Part shown: in pieces, positions 24,551 to 33,954 of the stretch
How the letters are laid out: the number at the start of each line of letters is the position of its first letter
Numbering within the stretch: position 1 is the first letter of the stretch
Made by a program: the position numbers and the translations under genes
NCBI GenBank assembly: GCA_937924405.1
Contig: CALDVW010000069.1
Span: forward strand, 1-55,153
Source of the DNA: an uncultured Lysobacterales bacterium
GTDB taxonomy: Bacteria > Pseudomonadota > Gammaproteobacteria > Xanthomonadales > SZUA-36
Length of the DNA: 55,153 bases
Direction of reading: 5' to 3'
The notes under the pieces: generated by a model
What the model was told of the DNA's origin: nothing
The model's input: only the letters and a program-made list of their open reading frames with translations
The model's database searches: none

Positions 24551-25981
24551 TCAGTAACGATAATGATCGGGCTTGTACGGACCGAATGCATCGACGCCGA
24601 TATACGCAGCCTGCTCTTCGGACAACTCGGTCAGGTTCGCATTGATCCGCTCGAGATGAAGTCTTGCGACTTTCTCGTCGAGATGCTTGGGTAATACGTA
24701 GACCTGGTTTTCGTAACGGTCACCGTGGTTCCAAAGTTCGATCTGAGCCAGCACCTGGTTGGTGAAGGAATTGGACATGACGAAACTCGGGTGACCCGTG
24801 GCGCAGCCAAGATTAACCAATCGGCCTTCGGCCAGCAGGATAATACGCTTGCCGTCCGGAAAGATGATGTGATCCACCTGCGGCTTGATGTTTTCCCATT
24901 CGTATTGCTTCAGGCTGGCAACGTCGATCTCGTTGTCAAAGTGCCCGATGTTGCAGACAATGGCCTGGTGCTTCATCGCCGCCATGTGATCGTGTGTGAT
25001 CACGTGGTAGTTCCCGGTTGCGGTGACGAAAATATCTACTTCGCCGGCCACTTCGTCAAGGGTGACGACACGAAAACCTTCCATTGCTGCCTGCAGGGCA
25101 CAGATCGGATCAATCTCAGTGACCCAGACGTTAGCGCCAAGGCCTTTCAATGACTGCGCGCAGCCCTTGCCGACATCGCCATATCCAGCAACCAGGGCAA
25201 TTTTTCCGGCCACCATTACGTCGGTTGCGCGCTTGATACCATCGACCAGGGATTCCCGGCAGCCATAAAGGTTATCGAACTTGGACTTGGTCACAGAGTC
25301 ATTAACGTTGATGGCCGGGAACGGCAGTTCACCGGTTTTGGCCATCGTGTACAGGCGCTTCACACCAGTCGTGGTCTCCTCGGTTACACCCTGAATCTTC
25401 GACAGGGCTTTGCTGTACCAGCCCGGGCGGATATCCAGCCGCTTGCGAATGGAGTTGAACAGCGCCACCTCCTCTTCACTGGTGGGGTTGTCCAGAACCG
25501 AACGGTCCTGCTCCGCCTGAGAACCGAGATAAAGCAGCAAGGTCGCATCGCCCCCATCGTCCAGGATCATATTGGCGAAATCCTCGTCTGCATCTCCCGC
25601 GCCCCAGCTGAAGATCTGATGCGTAAATTCCCAGTACTCTTCAAGTGTCTCACCCTTATAGGCAAAAACCGGCGTACCACCGGCGGCAATCGCCGCAGCC
25701 GCATGGTCCTGGGTCGAGTAAATATTGCACGAGGCCCAGCGGATGTCCGCACCGAGCGCACTGAGCGTCTCGATCAGCATCGCCGTCTGGATGGTCATGT
25801 GCAAACTACCCGCGATACGGGTGCCCTTAAGCGGTTGCTCGTCGCGGTACTCCTCCCGCAATGCCATTAAGCCGGGCATTTCGGTTTCTGCAATGGCAAT
25901 TTCCTTGCGCCCGAATTCGGCCTGGCTGATATCTGCAACGTAATAATCGTGGTTTTTCAATTCTTCAATGACAGCATTCAC
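24551..25981 (-). CDS. ahcY: S-adenosylhomocysteinase
   Basis: This cytoplasmic NAD-dependent enzyme splits S-adenosylhomocysteine into adenosine and homocysteine and so relieves inhibition of methyltransferases. The protein is 476 residues and includes the roughly 40-residue insertion found in many bacterial and plant forms (around [16 protein letters not shown]). [21 protein letters not shown] contains the catalytic Lys and Asp, and [15 protein letters not shown] is the NAD loop. The C-terminal KPDHYRY is the hallmark tail that reaches into the partner NAD site. Translation starts at GTG 25981 with GGAG eight bases before it. The gene is 28 bp behind metK. Confidence 0.97.
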   Translation of the reverse strand: MNAVIEELKNHDYYVADISQAEFGRKEIAIAETEMPGLMALREEYRDEQPLKGTRIAGSLHMTIQTAMLIETLSALGADIRWASCNIYSTQDHAAAAIAAGGTPVFAYKGETLEEYWEFTHQIFSWGAGDADEDFANMILDDGGDATLLLYLGSQAEQDRSVLDNPTSEEEVALFNSIRKRLDIRPGWYSKALSKIQGVTEETTTGVKRLYTMAKTGELPFPAINVNDSVTKSKFDNLYGCRESLVDGIKRATDVMVAGKIALVAGYGDVGKGCAQSLKGLGANVWVTEIDPICALQAAMEGFRVVTLDEVAGEVDIFVTATGNYHVITHDHMAAMKHQAIVCNIGHFDNEIDVASLKQYEWENIKPQVDHIIFPDGKRIILLAEGRLVNLGCATGHPSFVMSNSFTNQVLAQIELWNHGDRYENQVYVLPKHLDEKVARLHLERINANLTELSEEQAAYIGVDAFGPYKPDHYRY

Positions 25982-26009
25982 TGTTTATTCTCCTATGGTC
26001 AGAAGCGGA

Positions 26010-27173
26010 TTAGAGTCCAGCGGCCGAGCGAATGTGCTCGACGCGGTCGACCGCTTCCCACTTAACGTTCAAATCTTCCCGTCCCATGTGTCCATAAGCT
26101 GCCAGCGGCAGGTAGATGGGCTGGATCAGGTCGAGCATCTTGATGATGCTGTAAGGTCTCAAATCGAATTCCTGGCGGACGATTTGTTCAATCTGCTTTA
26201 CCGGGATGTGTTCGGTACCAAAGGTATCGACGGTCACCGAAGTGGGTTCCGCAACACCAATCGCATAGGAGACCTGGATCTCCAGGCGATCTGCCAGGCC
26301 CGCCGCCACGATATTTTTGGCGACATAACGGCAGGCATAGGCTGCTGAGCGGTCGACTTTTGAAGGGTCCTTTCCGGAAAAGGCTCCTCCGCCATGCCGT
26401 GCCATGCCACCGTAGGTATCGACAATGATCTTGCGCCCGGTTAAACCGGCATCACCAACCGGGCCGCCGATTTCGAATCGTCCCGTCGGGTTGATGTGGT
26501 ACTTGGTGTTACCGTTCAGCCACCCTTCCGGCAAGACCGGCTTGATGATCTCTTCCATCACGAGTTCACGCAGGTCAGCCTGTGATGATGCAGCATTGTG
26601 CTGCGTCGACAGCACAACGGCGTCAATTCCCACCGGCTTACCGTCTTCGTAACGGAACGTCACCTGGCTCTTGGCATCAGGCCGCAGGTGGAATTTACCG
26701 TCATCATTGCTGCGACGTACCACGCTCTGGCGTTTGACCAGTTCGTGGGCGTAATGAATCGGCGCGGGCATCAATACATCGGTTTCATTGGTCGCGTAGC
26801 CAAACATCAAGCCCTGGTCGCCGGCGCCCTGATCTTCGGGCCGTTCACGGGAAACTCCCTGGTTGATGTCGGGCGACTGTTTGCCGATGATATTCATCAC
26901 CGCGCAGGTGTGCCCATCGAAGCCGACTTCCGATGAGTCGTAGCCGATTTGCACGATAACATCGCGTATCAATTGCTCCAGGTCCACCCACGCGCTGGTG
27001 GTGATTTCACCGCCAATAATGGCGACACCCGTCTTGATAAAAGTCTCACACGCCACGTGGGCATCAGAGTCCTCTCTGAGGATTGCATCAAGTACCGCAT
27101 CGGAAATCTGATCTGCAACTTTGTCCGGGTGACCTTCGGAAACTGACTCGGAAGTAAACAGGTAATTACTCAT
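26010..27173 (-). CDS. metK: S-adenosylmethionine synthetase
   Basis: A 387-residue enzyme that makes S-adenosylmethionine from methionine and ATP. The signatures are complete: [20 protein letters not shown] at the start with the ATP-site His, [15 protein letters not shown] in the middle, and [19 protein letters not shown] near residue 265. The ATG has GGAG seven bases upstream. It heads the metK-ahcY-metF operon, which is a logical unit because AhcY and MetF complete the methyl cycle. Its upstream region holds a promoter, a palindrome and two hairpins, described separately, that suggest regulation by a methyl-cycle metabolite. Confidence 0.97.
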   Translation of the reverse strand: MSNYLFTSESVSEGHPDKVADQISDAVLDAILREDSDAHVACETFIKTGVAIIGGEITTSAWVDLEQLIRDVIVQIGYDSSEVGFDGHTCAVMNIIGKQSPDINQGVSRERPEDQGAGDQGLMFGYATNETDVLMPAPIHYAHELVKRQSVVRRSNDDGKFHLRPDAKSQVTFRYEDGKPVGIDAVVLSTQHNAASSQADLRELVMEEIIKPVLPEGWLNGNTKYHINPTGRFEIGGPVGDAGLTGRKIIVDTYGGMARHGGGAFSGKDPSKVDRSAAYACRYVAKNIVAAGLADRLEIQVSYAIGVAEPTSVTVDTFGTEHIPVKQIEQIVRQEFDLRPYSIIKMLDLIQPIYLPLAAYGHMGREDLNVKWEAVDRVEHIRSAAGL

Positions 27174-27190
27174 CTATAACTCCATTCTGA

Positions 27191-27206
27191 GCAGGTCGCT
27201 ACCTGC
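27191..27206 (-). other. hairpin 1 in the metK leader
   Basis: GCAGGT and ACCTGC form a perfect 6-bp stem around a 4-base loop, 18 bases before the metK ATG and next to its ribosome site (GGAG at about 27181-27184). In the transcript it could affect ribosome access. Confidence 0.55.
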
Positions 27207-27225
27207 CTTAAAAACTAATGCTTTC

Positions 27226-27240
27226 AGAGCGGGTCGCTCT
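27226..27240 (-). other. hairpin 2 in the metK leader
   Basis: AGAGCG and CGCTCT form a perfect 6-bp stem with a 3-base loop. Together with hairpin 1 it makes a two-stem leader of about 80 bases. Both stems share the sequence GGTCGCT on the plus strand. Confidence 0.55.
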
Positions 27241-27244
27241 ATGC

Positions 27245-27272
27245 ATATCTCTTGATCATGATAAAGAGATAT
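27245..27272. promoter_or_regulatory. palindromic operator candidate over the metK -10 region
   Basis: ATATCTCTT and AAGAGATAT are perfect 9-bp inverted arms separated by 10 bases. The right arm overlaps the predicted metK -10 box and the rest covers the start region. This is where a repressor would act. An ArsR-type regulator such as SahR is one candidate by pathway. No such regulator gene is in the window. Confidence 0.6.
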
Positions 27273-27296
27273 ATTTTATCGGAATTGTTTACTCAA
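27268..27296 (-). promoter_or_regulatory. sigma-70 promoter candidate of metK-ahcY-metF
   Basis: On the minus strand TTGAGT (27296-27291) and TATATC (27273-27268) are 17 bp apart. The predicted leader is about 90 bases. The -10 overlaps the palindrome. Confidence 0.5.
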
Positions 27297-27404
27297 AGCA
27301 AAGAGGATGATCTCGATTGGCAAAATCAATTGAAACTGGTGCAAACCGGTAAGAACGCATTAGAATTGCCTGCTATTGCATCCGAAACACAAAGAGAAAT
27401 ATAG

Positions 27405-28907
27405 ATGCCGAAAACATTAGCAAAGTCCATCATGCACAATTTCCTGGGTCCGGCCGCCGACTGGTACAAGCTGACCATTATCTTTTTCCTGGTGCTGAAT
27501 CCCGTCGTGCTGGTGGCGCTCGGGCCGTTTGTCGCCGGATGGCTGTTAGTGTGCGAGTTCATTTTCTGCCTCGCGATGGCCCTGAAATGTTACCCGCTGC
27601 AACCCGGTGGCCTGCTCGCCATCGAGGCGGTTCTCCTGGGCATGACAAGCCCGGCAACGGTATTTCACAAAACAGAGGAAAATTTCGAGGTTATCCTGCT
27701 GCTGATATTCATGGTGGCGGGAATCTTTTTCCTGAAGGATCTTCTGCTCTACATTTTTACCAAGATCCTGGTCAGGATTCGTTCGAAAACACTACTATCC
27801 CTGATGTTTTCATTCGTGGCAGCTGTGCTGTCTGCCTTCCTCGATGCATTGACCGTTACCGCGGTCATCATCACCGTGGCGGCAGGGCTTTACGGCGTTT
27901 ATCACAAAGTGACCTCGGGCAAGGGCTTCGACGACGATCACGACCATGCCGACGATACCGGTATCGGGGACGCAACCCGCAGCGATCTCGAAAAGTATCG
28001 CGCTTTTCTGCGCAACCTGATGATGCACGGCGCCGTGGGCACTGCTCTGGGCGGTGTGTGCACGCTGGTTGGAGAACCTCAGAATCTATTGATTGGTGAA
28101 CTTGCCGGCTGGGAATTCGGTGAGTTTTTCATCCGCATGGCGCCCGTGAGCATTCCGGTTTTTATCGTTGGTATGTTGACTTGCGTAGCCGTGGAGAGGT
28201 TGAAGCTGTTCGGTTACGGAGCCCAGATGCCAATGGCCGCCCGTCGCATCCTCGAAGAATACGATCGTCTGGAAGATGAGAAGAGAACCCAAGCCCAGTC
28301 TGCAGCTTTGATAACCCAGGCGCTGGTCGTCATTTTCCTGGTCGTCGCCCTGGCTTTCCACTGGGCCGAAGTCGGCCTGATTGGCCTGGCGGTCATCGTG
28401 CTGGCGACAGCTTTCACCGGCATTATCGAAGAACACCAACTGGGTCACGCGTTTTCGGAGGCACTGCCCTTCACTGCTCTGCTGGTCGTGTTTTTCGCCA
28501 TCGTCGGCGTGATATATGATCAGGGGCTTTTTGGACCGGTGATCGACTACGTTTTCACACTCGACCAGGAATCCCAGGTGCCCGTGTTTTTCATGGCCAA
28601 CGGCGTGCTCTCGGCCATTTCCGATAACGTGTTTGTGGCGACGGTGTATATGAACGAGCTTTACGAAGCACTGCAGGCAGGCCAGGTTACGCGCGAACAT
28701 TTCGACTTGTTGACGGTTGCGATCAATACCGGGACCAATATCCCTTCGGTTGCTACCCCCAACGGCCAGGCGGCCTTCCTGTTCCTGCTGACTTCTGCAC
28801 TGGCGCCCCTGATCAGGCTCAGTTACGGTCGGATGGTCATCCTGGCCCTGCCATACACCATCACAATGACCATTTCCGGCCTGCTGGCAACGATTTATTT
28901 TCTGTAG
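27405..28907 (+). CDS. nhaB: Na+/H+ antiporter NhaB
   Basis: An inner-membrane sodium/proton antiporter of 500 residues and about twelve helices. It matches the E. coli protein as I remember it almost block for block: [99 protein letters not shown] and [26 protein letters not shown] cytoplasmic loop near residues 170-190 is rich in Asp and His. It is divergent from metK and seems monocistronic. It fits life in salt water and sodium-based bioenergetics. Confidence 0.96.
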   Translation: MPKTLAKSIMHNFLGPAADWYKLTIIFFLVLNPVVLVALGPFVAGWLLVCEFIFCLAMALKCYPLQPGGLLAIEAVLLGMTSPATVFHKTEENFEVILLLIFMVAGIFFLKDLLLYIFTKILVRIRSKTLLSLMFSFVAAVLSAFLDALTVTAVIITVAAGLYGVYHKVTSGKGFDDDHDHADDTGIGDATRSDLEKYRAFLRNLMMHGAVGTALGGVCTLVGEPQNLLIGELAGWEFGEFFIRMAPVSIPVFIVGMLTCVAVERLKLFGYGAQMPMAARRILEEYDRLEDEKRTQAQSAALITQALVVIFLVVALAFHWAEVGLIGLAVIVLATAFTGIIEEHQLGHAFSEALPFTALLVVFFAIVGVIYDQGLFGPVIDYVFTLDQESQVPVFFMANGVLSAISDNVFVATVYMNELYEALQAGQVTREHFDLLTVAINTGTNIPSVATPNGQAAFLFLLTSALAPLIRLSYGRMVILALPYTITMTISGLLATIYFL

Positions 28908-28958
28908 TGTATGCGGCGGTCAGTCATCATCCCGGAATCGCGAAGCAAAAACAGGGGA

Positions 28959-29234
28959 TCAGCGGAAAATCAACCAGGTCAGGTAAATCAGCAGGAAAAG
29001 GATGATGGGCAGGATGATGACCATGGCCTTGCGCGCCATTGTCATCATTTTTGCTCCTGAGTCCTGAATTTTCTCGGCCCGCTCGTTGAGTTTCTCGGCC
29101 CGGTCGAATTGCGTCTTGTACATTTCGAACTGTTCGCTCTGAAGCTCCAGGGCTTTGCGCTGCCCGTCCAGCAGGTCGGCCTGGTTCTGGGCGATCCGTC
29201 TGAGAATTTCCAAAATTTCCTGGTCTGTTGTCAT
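28959..29234 (-). CDS. small membrane-anchored coiled-coil protein
   Basis: A 91-residue protein I do not recognise. The start is the ATG at 29234 with GGAG eight bases upstream. Residues 1-60 form a polar helix with heptad-like spacing (ILRRIAQNQADLLDGQRKALELQ and QFEMYKTQFDRAEKLNERAEK), probably a coiled coil. One transmembrane helix, VIILPIILFLLIYLTWLIF, closes the protein. It is a tail-anchored layout with the coil on one side of the membrane. It lies 16 bp behind the glyoxalase gene on the same strand. Confidence 0.7.
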   Translation of the reverse strand: MTTDQEILEILRRIAQNQADLLDGQRKALELQSEQFEMYKTQFDRAEKLNERAEKIQDSGAKMMTMARKAMVIILPIILFLLIYLTWLIFR

Positions 29235-29250
29235 GCCGCTCACTCCGTGT

Positions 29251-29670
29251 CTACCAGCTGCCGGAATTTTCCATCGAAACCCACGGTTCAACAGGCGCTA
29301 ATGCCTCACCCTGCTGTAAAAGCTCGATCGATATGCCGTCCGGAGACCGCACGAAAGCCATGCGCCCATCCCGGGGCGGCCGGTTGATCGTCACGCCTGC
29401 ATCCATCAGACGTTGGCACGCCTGGTAAATATCGTCTACCGCGTAGGCCAGGTGGCCAAAATTCCGGCCGCCGCTGTATTCTTCAGGATCCCAGTTGAAG
29501 GTGAGTTCGACCTGCGCCGATTCATCTCCGGGTGCGGCCAGAAAAACCAGTGTGAAGCGTCCTTGAGGTACTTCTTTGCGGTGGACTTCAATCAAACCCA
29601 GCTTAGTACAGTAAAAGTCCAGTGATTCATCGAGATCAGCGACCCGGACCATGGTGTGCAGATATTTCAT
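29251..29670 (-). CDS. gloA: lactoylglutathione lyase (glyoxalase I)
   Basis: A 139-residue VOC-fold metalloenzyme that detoxifies methylglyoxal with glutathione. From the ATG at 29670 (GGAGG seven bases upstream) the metal ligands fall at His5, Glu55, His73 and Glu116, the same pattern as E. coli GloA. LHTMVRVADLDESLDFY and GHLAYAVDDIY are the two repeat signatures. Beyond about residue 122 there is a short extra tail with Trp, Pro and Ser. Glutathione is presumably available, since gshB is elsewhere in the window. Members of the VOC superfamily are many, but the ligands make this call sound. Confidence 0.88.
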   Translation of the reverse strand: MKYLHTMVRVADLDESLDFYCTKLGLIEVHRKEVPQGRFTLVFLAAPGDESAQVELTFNWDPEEYSGGRNFGHLAYAVDDIYQACQRLMDAGVTINRPPRDGRMAFVRSPDGISIELLQQGEALAPVEPWVSMENSGSW

Positions 29671-29721
29671 CAAATGCCTCCGGAGGGTACGATAGTGGAA
29701 ACACTAACATCGAATTATCTC

Positions 29722-30105
29722 ATGACCAACAAAAGCCACAGCCCCCGTTTTGAATTAATCCGGGACACTGCCGTTCTGCAGTTAAAATTGCTGGCCGACG
29801 GTTTTCGGGACGCCGCCCTGATCCCGATATCCCTGTTTGCTGCGCTGATCGGATTACTGCGTGGCGGCGAAGACTGTGATCGTTATTACCGGCAGGTGCT
29901 CAAAATGGGGCGCCGCAGTGAACGCTGGATCAATTTGTTCGGGCATCAAAAGCCGCTGGGTATGGAACACCCGGCGGGCTCCATGGACAAAATACTCGCG
30001 CAGGTGGAGTCTGTTGTAGTCGAGCAATACAAGAGCGGTAAAACCGCTAACGAAGTCCGCGATGCGGTAAGGAAATCGTTGAAGAAAAAAGACGACGCTC
30101 AGTAG
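29722..30105 (+). CDS. conserved hypothetical protein with a hydrophobic helix
   Basis: A 127-residue protein from the ATG at 29722. RFELIRDTAVLQLKLLADGFRDAALIPISLFAALIGLLRGG combines an amphipathic start with one hydrophobic helix, and the following RYYRQVLKMGRRSERWINLFG looks conserved. I recall similar small proteins as unnamed conserved genes in Gammaproteobacteria. The C-terminal half is a charged helix. A membrane-surface location is likely. Its last 7 bases overlap the converging CBS-domain gene. No function can be inferred. Confidence 0.7.
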   Translation: MTNKSHSPRFELIRDTAVLQLKLLADGFRDAALIPISLFAALIGLLRGGEDCDRYYRQVLKMGRRSERWINLFGHQKPLGMEHPAGSMDKILAQVESVVVEQYKSGKTANEVRDAVRKSLKKKDDAQ

Positions 30106-30533
30106 TTACCGGATATGTAACTGGAGAGTTGCTCTACCTCGGCCTCTTTTTCCTGCAACATGTGCTTGACCAGATCGCCGAGCGAAACGATGCCCACCAT
30201 CTCGTTGCGTTCCATCACGACCAGGTGACGGCAGCGGTTCTCGGTCATCATTTCCATCGCTACACGGGTCGATTCAGAAGGTGGAACCGTGATCAGGGGC
30301 GAAGACATGACTTCATTGACCAGCGTATCGCGGGATGAGAGGCCCTTGAGGGCAATTTTCCTGAGATAGTCGCGCTCGGTAAAAATCCCGTCGGGCTGAT
30401 TACCTTCCTTGATTACTATGGCGCCGATGTTAGCTTCGGACATGGTGCCGATGGCCTCGAGAACAGATACTCCACCAGCCACTGTGATGACTGTTTCTCC
30501 CTTTCGGTCAAGGACTTCTCGAATCGACGACAT
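30099..30533 (-). CDS. tandem CBS-domain protein
   Basis: A 144-residue protein consisting only of two CBS domains, a pair that usually binds adenine nucleotides such as AMP, ATP or S-adenosylmethionine. The first domain contains VLEAIGTMSEANIGAIVIKE and GIFTERDYLRKI. The second contains VAMEMMTENRCRHLVVMERNEMVGIVSLGDLVKHML. Each ends with the Gly-hydrophobic-Asp/Glu-Asp pattern of the ligand site. No enzyme domain is attached, so it may regulate a partner protein. It stands alone and overlaps a converging gene by 7 bases. Confidence 0.85.
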   Translation of the reverse strand: MSSIREVLDRKGETVITVAGGVSVLEAIGTMSEANIGAIVIKEGNQPDGIFTERDYLRKIALKGLSSRDTLVNEVMSSPLITVPPSESTRVAMEMMTENRCRHLVVMERNEMVGIVSLGDLVKHMLQEKEAEVEQLSSYISGNY

Positions 30534-30616
30534 GTTTGATTTCCTGGCAGTGGTTTCCTGTCATTCTAGACGCTGACGGAAAAAACTCAAATTAACTGCT
30601 TTGGGGACTGGCCCAA

Positions 30617-30931
30617 TCAGCTGTCCTCACGTTTCGATACCACGGTGTATTCAGCATCGATGATTTCGCCTTGGCGATCACCCGGCCCGCTACCGGACTG
30701 ACGTCCGGGGGTGGCTCCGGATTCTTTCGGTTCAGCACCGCGTCCAAGTTTTTGTCTCATCCACCACATACGAAGCCACAGAACCAGCCATCCGATGAGG
30801 CCCAGACCAATCGCAAAGATCAGGACGAATACGCCAAAAAAGAATGCACCCACCAGTGCAAGCACAGCCAGCAGCCCGGCCAGCAGGCGGGAAAGCGGGT
30901 TGATTGGCGGTGGGCTAATGTAGTATTGCAT
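30617..30931 (-). CDS. small membrane protein of unknown function
   Basis: A 104-residue protein with two closely spaced hydrophobic segments, LLAGLLAVLALVGAFFFGVFVLIFAIGLGLI and a shorter one around GWLVLWLRM. A cytoplasmic, low-complexity tail rich in Gly, Ser, Lys and Glu follows. The tail ends with IIDAEYTVV, a motif often seen in small inner-membrane proteins of this kind. GGA lies seven bases before the ATG. It is divergent from the Rieske gene. I cannot name a function. Confidence 0.65.
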   Translation of the reverse strand: MQYYISPPPINPLSRLLAGLLAVLALVGAFFFGVFVLIFAIGLGLIGWLVLWLRMWWMRQKLGRGAEPKESGATPGRQSGSGPGDRQGEIIDAEYTVVSKREDS

Positions 30932-30972
30932 GGCAATTCCAGTTACTTATCCACCTTATTTTGGGCCGCCGG

Positions 30973-31317
30973 ATGAAAGAGTCAACATCAAAGCCTTTAT
31001 GCAAAGCGTGCGACGTCAGCGATACGGGCACGGAGGTCATGATCCACACTCCGGAAGGCACCTGGTTTGCAATGCTTTTCAAGCATAATGACCACATCCT
31101 GGCATATCGGAATGCCTGCCCACACCAGGGGCGTAACCTGAACTGGGCTCCAAACCGTTTTCTTTTCTCTGACGAGGGCCAACTGGTTTGCGCACATCAC
31201 GGGGCCTGTTTCGACCTGGCAACCGGTCTATGTACACAAGGCCCGTGTAAGGGCCACAAACTCAAGCCGGTCCCCGTTTCAGTTCGCAACGGCGAAGTGT
31301 GGTTAACGCCGGATTAA
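30973..31317 (+). CDS. small Rieske [2Fe-2S] ferredoxin-like protein
   Basis: A 114-residue single-domain Rieske protein. The iron-sulfur ligands are in the two expected boxes: CPHQG (Cys and His) and CAHHGACFD (Cys, first or second His), 16-20 residues apart. A further Cys pair near the start (LCKACDV) is not part of the canonical site and could be structural. The start is the ATG at 30973; a TTG at 30961 is also open. Its stop overlaps the stop of the converging transporter gene (TTAA, 31314-31317). Such proteins shuttle electrons to oxygenases or other enzymes, but no partner is nearby. Confidence 0.85.
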   Translation: MKESTSKPLCKACDVSDTGTEVMIHTPEGTWFAMLFKHNDHILAYRNACPHQGRNLNWAPNRFLFSDEGQLVCAHHGACFDLATGLCTQGPCKGHKLKPVPVSVRNGEVWLTPD

Positions 31318-33152
31318 AACATCAGGTTGATCATGGTCAGCATGACGACGATAAAGATCACACTCATCGGGCTTCCGACCCGGATGAAATCCGCCACCCG
31401 GTAACCGCCCGGACCCATGATCAGCGCATTCACCTGGTGCGTTGGAAGAATAAACGCGTTAGAAGTCGAAAGCGCGATAATGAGTGCATACATGGTGGGA
31501 TTGGCGCCGGTCGCCAGCGCTATACTGACCGCAATCGGCACCAGGATCGTAGTTGCCCCCACGTTTGACATGACCAGGCTGAAAACAGTGGCCAGGACCG
31601 CGAGCGCGACCTGGATCGCCAGTTCAGGTACATCACCGAGTATGAACATGATCTCCTGCGCAATCCACGCCGCAGTGCCTGTTCTCTCCATCGCCTGGCC
31701 CAGCGGGATCAGGCTCGCCAGCAGAAATACCGTTTTCCAACTCACCGAGTTATAGGCTTCATCCATGCTGATGACACCGGTCAGCACCATGCCCATGGCA
31801 CCGACCAGCAAGGCAATCGACAGCCGGTATTCAGTGAACAGAATCATGCCAATGGAAATGGCAAAAAATATCAGCGCATGCGCGACTTTCTGGGGCCGCT
31901 GCTCCTCCTTCGGGATATCGGTGGCCACGATGAAATCCTTTTCCCTGCCAACGGCTGACAAGTCGCGCCAGGTGCTGTGTGAAACCAGGCAGTCGCCGGT
32001 TTCCAGCTCGGTATCCCGAACCCCTTCGGTCAGGATGTCCCCCCTGCGATTGATGGCCAGCACGCTGATACCGTATCGGGTTCGCAGCCGCGCCTCCCCG
32101 ACCGATTGACCCACCAGCTTGGAACCGGGGGGAATGACCACTTCGGAAATACCCGCTCTGCTGGCATTGAACAGGCCACCGAATGTCCGTAACCGCGGCT
32201 GCACCCGGCACTGGTTTTCCAGGGCAAAGCGGCCGACGGTTTCCCGAGTGCCCATGACACCGAGTATGGTCCCCACCCAGATCATTTCATCCGAAGGCGG
32301 CGCCAGTCTCGGCTCATCGGTGTTACGGATGGCCAGCAGCATGGGTGAGGCCTCCATCTGTTCTGCATCCGCAATTGTCATTCCGACCAACGGGCTGTCG
32401 ACTGTAACCAGCAATTCGTAGATATCCCCCTTGATGCCATAGACGTCGGCGAAATACGATTTGGTGCGGGCCGGCGCGCCGGTCGATTTTTCCCTGGATT
32501 TGGGGAGCAGGAAACGGCCGGCAAGCAAAAAGTAAAGGATACCGGACGCCAGCAGGGCAATACCGACCGGTGTCACATCAAAGAGGTCGAAGGTCTGCAG
32601 GGTCTGGACACCGGGCGGCAGCGATGCATTGGCATTTTCGATCAGGTCGTTTAGCAGGATCAGCGGAGATGAGCCAACCATGGTCAGGGTGCCGCCGAGG
32701 ATGGCGCAAAATCCCATCGGCATTAGCAAGCGGGACAGGGGAATCCTGGTACGCGAGGAGATCCTCGACATCACCGGCATGAACAGTGCCGTGGCGCCGA
32801 CATTCTGCATGATTCCTGAAATCAGGCCGACCGTGCCGGAAATCAGCGGCACGATCCTGGTCACGGTTTTGCCGCCCACTTTGAGTATGAAAGCGGAAAC
32901 CACGGTCATCACCCCGGTGCGGTCGAGACCGGCCCCCAGGATCATCACCGCGATAATGGAAAGCACTGCATTGGATGCGAAACCGTCGAACAAATCTGTG
33001 GCCGGAACCAGGCCCAGCAATCCAATGACCACCATCACCAGGATCGCGGCGATGTCGACCCTCACCAACTCCGAGACAAACAGGCCGATGGTCGCCGTCA
33101 GTACGACGAGCACCAACATCATGTCACCCGTTAATGTCAGTCCGGTTTCCAT
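31314..33152 (-). CDS. SLC13-type divalent-anion transporter with two RCK-C domains
   Basis: A 612-residue inner-membrane transporter. Two halves of five to six helices are separated by a large cytoplasmic insert (about residues 215-430). Each half holds the family hairpin signature, GIMQNVGATALFMP and SNVGATTILVPIA. The insert contains two TrkA-C (RCK-C) domains, readable as ELLVTVDSPLVGMTIADAE and EVVIPPGSKLVGQSVGEARLRTRYGISVLAI. This layout is shared by bacterial sulfate or dicarboxylate carriers of the SLC13/DASS group. The RCK-C pair probably senses a small ligand. It converges with the Rieske gene and stands 17 bp behind trmB on the same strand. Confidence 0.85.
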   Translation of the reverse strand: METGLTLTGDMMLVLVVLTATIGLFVSELVRVDIAAILVMVVIGLLGLVPATDLFDGFASNAVLSIIAVMILGAGLDRTGVMTVVSAFILKVGGKTVTRIVPLISGTVGLISGIMQNVGATALFMPVMSRISSRTRIPLSRLLMPMGFCAILGGTLTMVGSSPLILLNDLIENANASLPPGVQTLQTFDLFDVTPVGIALLASGILYFLLAGRFLLPKSREKSTGAPARTKSYFADVYGIKGDIYELLVTVDSPLVGMTIADAEQMEASPMLLAIRNTDEPRLAPPSDEMIWVGTILGVMGTRETVGRFALENQCRVQPRLRTFGGLFNASRAGISEVVIPPGSKLVGQSVGEARLRTRYGISVLAINRRGDILTEGVRDTELETGDCLVSHSTWRDLSAVGREKDFIVATDIPKEEQRPQKVAHALIFFAISIGMILFTEYRLSIALLVGAMGMVLTGVISMDEAYNSVSWKTVFLLASLIPLGQAMERTGTAAWIAQEIMFILGDVPELAIQVALAVLATVFSLVMSNVGATTILVPIAVSIALATGANPTMYALIIALSTSNAFILPTHQVNALIMGPGGYRVADFIRVGSPMSVIFIVVMLTMINLMF

Positions 33153-33169
33153 TGTTCACCCCGGCCCCG

Positions 33170-33892
33170 TCAGGCTGCCCGCCTGAATACCAGATCATGA
33201 ACGCGATGCCCCAGGCGTTCCCCCCGCTTCTCATACCTGGTTTGGGGGCGCCATTCCGGCCGCGGATAGGTACCGCCGTGCGGCGACAGGTTCTCAAACT
33301 GACGGGAATCGCGCATCACCTCCAACATGAACTCAGCGTAGGCCTCCCAATCGGTTGCCATGTGAAGGATGGCACCATGCTGCATTTTTTCAGCCAGCAG
33401 TTCGATGAAATCCCGCTGGATGATTCGCCTTTTATGGTGCCGCTTCTTGGGCCAGGGGTCAGGGAAATAAATTCTTACTCCCTCCAGTGAAGCATCGGGA
33501 ACACGGCCTCGAAGCAATTCGACGGCATCTGCGCAGGCAACCCGGACATTGGTGATTCCATTCGATTCAAGCTTCAGCAACAGATGGCCGACTCCGGGCT
33601 GGTGGACTTCCACGCCGAGAAAATTTTTTTCCGGCTGCTGTGCGGCCATTCTCCAGGTTGCATCACCGTTGCCAAAACCAATTTCCATGATAACGGGATG
33701 TTCGTTGCCGAACAGGGCACAAAAATCCAATTCACCCTCACGGTCCGGGATTCCGTACTGGGGCCACAATTCTTTGAGAGCACGTTTCTGACCATCTGTC
33801 AGCCGCCCCCCGCGCAGGACGAAACTCCGAACCGGACGCCTGCCACGTGGCTCACTTTCCGCGTTTTCTTCTTCCAATGAAACCTGGGACAT
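33170..33892 (-). CDS. trmB: tRNA (guanine-N7-)-methyltransferase
   Basis: A 240-residue S-adenosylmethionine-dependent enzyme that methylates G46 of tRNA. The cofactor loop VIMEIGFGNGDATWRMA and VEVHQPGVG are followed by the family block IYFPDPWPKKRHHKRRI with the catalytic Asp, and later by HMATDWEAYAEFMLEVM. The N-terminal 25 residues are acidic then basic and probably disordered. The gene begins back to back with yqgE, with a 62-bp gap. It may share a transcript with the SLC13 gene downstream, but this looks like chance proximity. Length and motifs are normal. Confidence 0.95.
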   Translation of the reverse strand: MSQVSLEEENAESEPRGRRPVRSFVLRGGRLTDGQKRALKELWPQYGIPDREGELDFCALFGNEHPVIMEIGFGNGDATWRMAAQQPEKNFLGVEVHQPGVGHLLLKLESNGITNVRVACADAVELLRGRVPDASLEGVRIYFPDPWPKKRHHKRRIIQRDFIELLAEKMQHGAILHMATDWEAYAEFMLEVMRDSRQFENLSPHGGTYPRPEWRPQTRYEKRGERLGHRVHDLVFRRAA

Positions 33893-33954
33893 GATTGTTC
33901 CATTGTAGCAAGCGGCACTTGAAAAATGTTCAGCAAACGCCCAATCTGAATATC

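Noticed and set aside
25982-26009. SAH riboswitch before ahcY
   Set aside because: The gap behind metK is only 28 bp, too short for the known element. Any metabolite control should act at metK.
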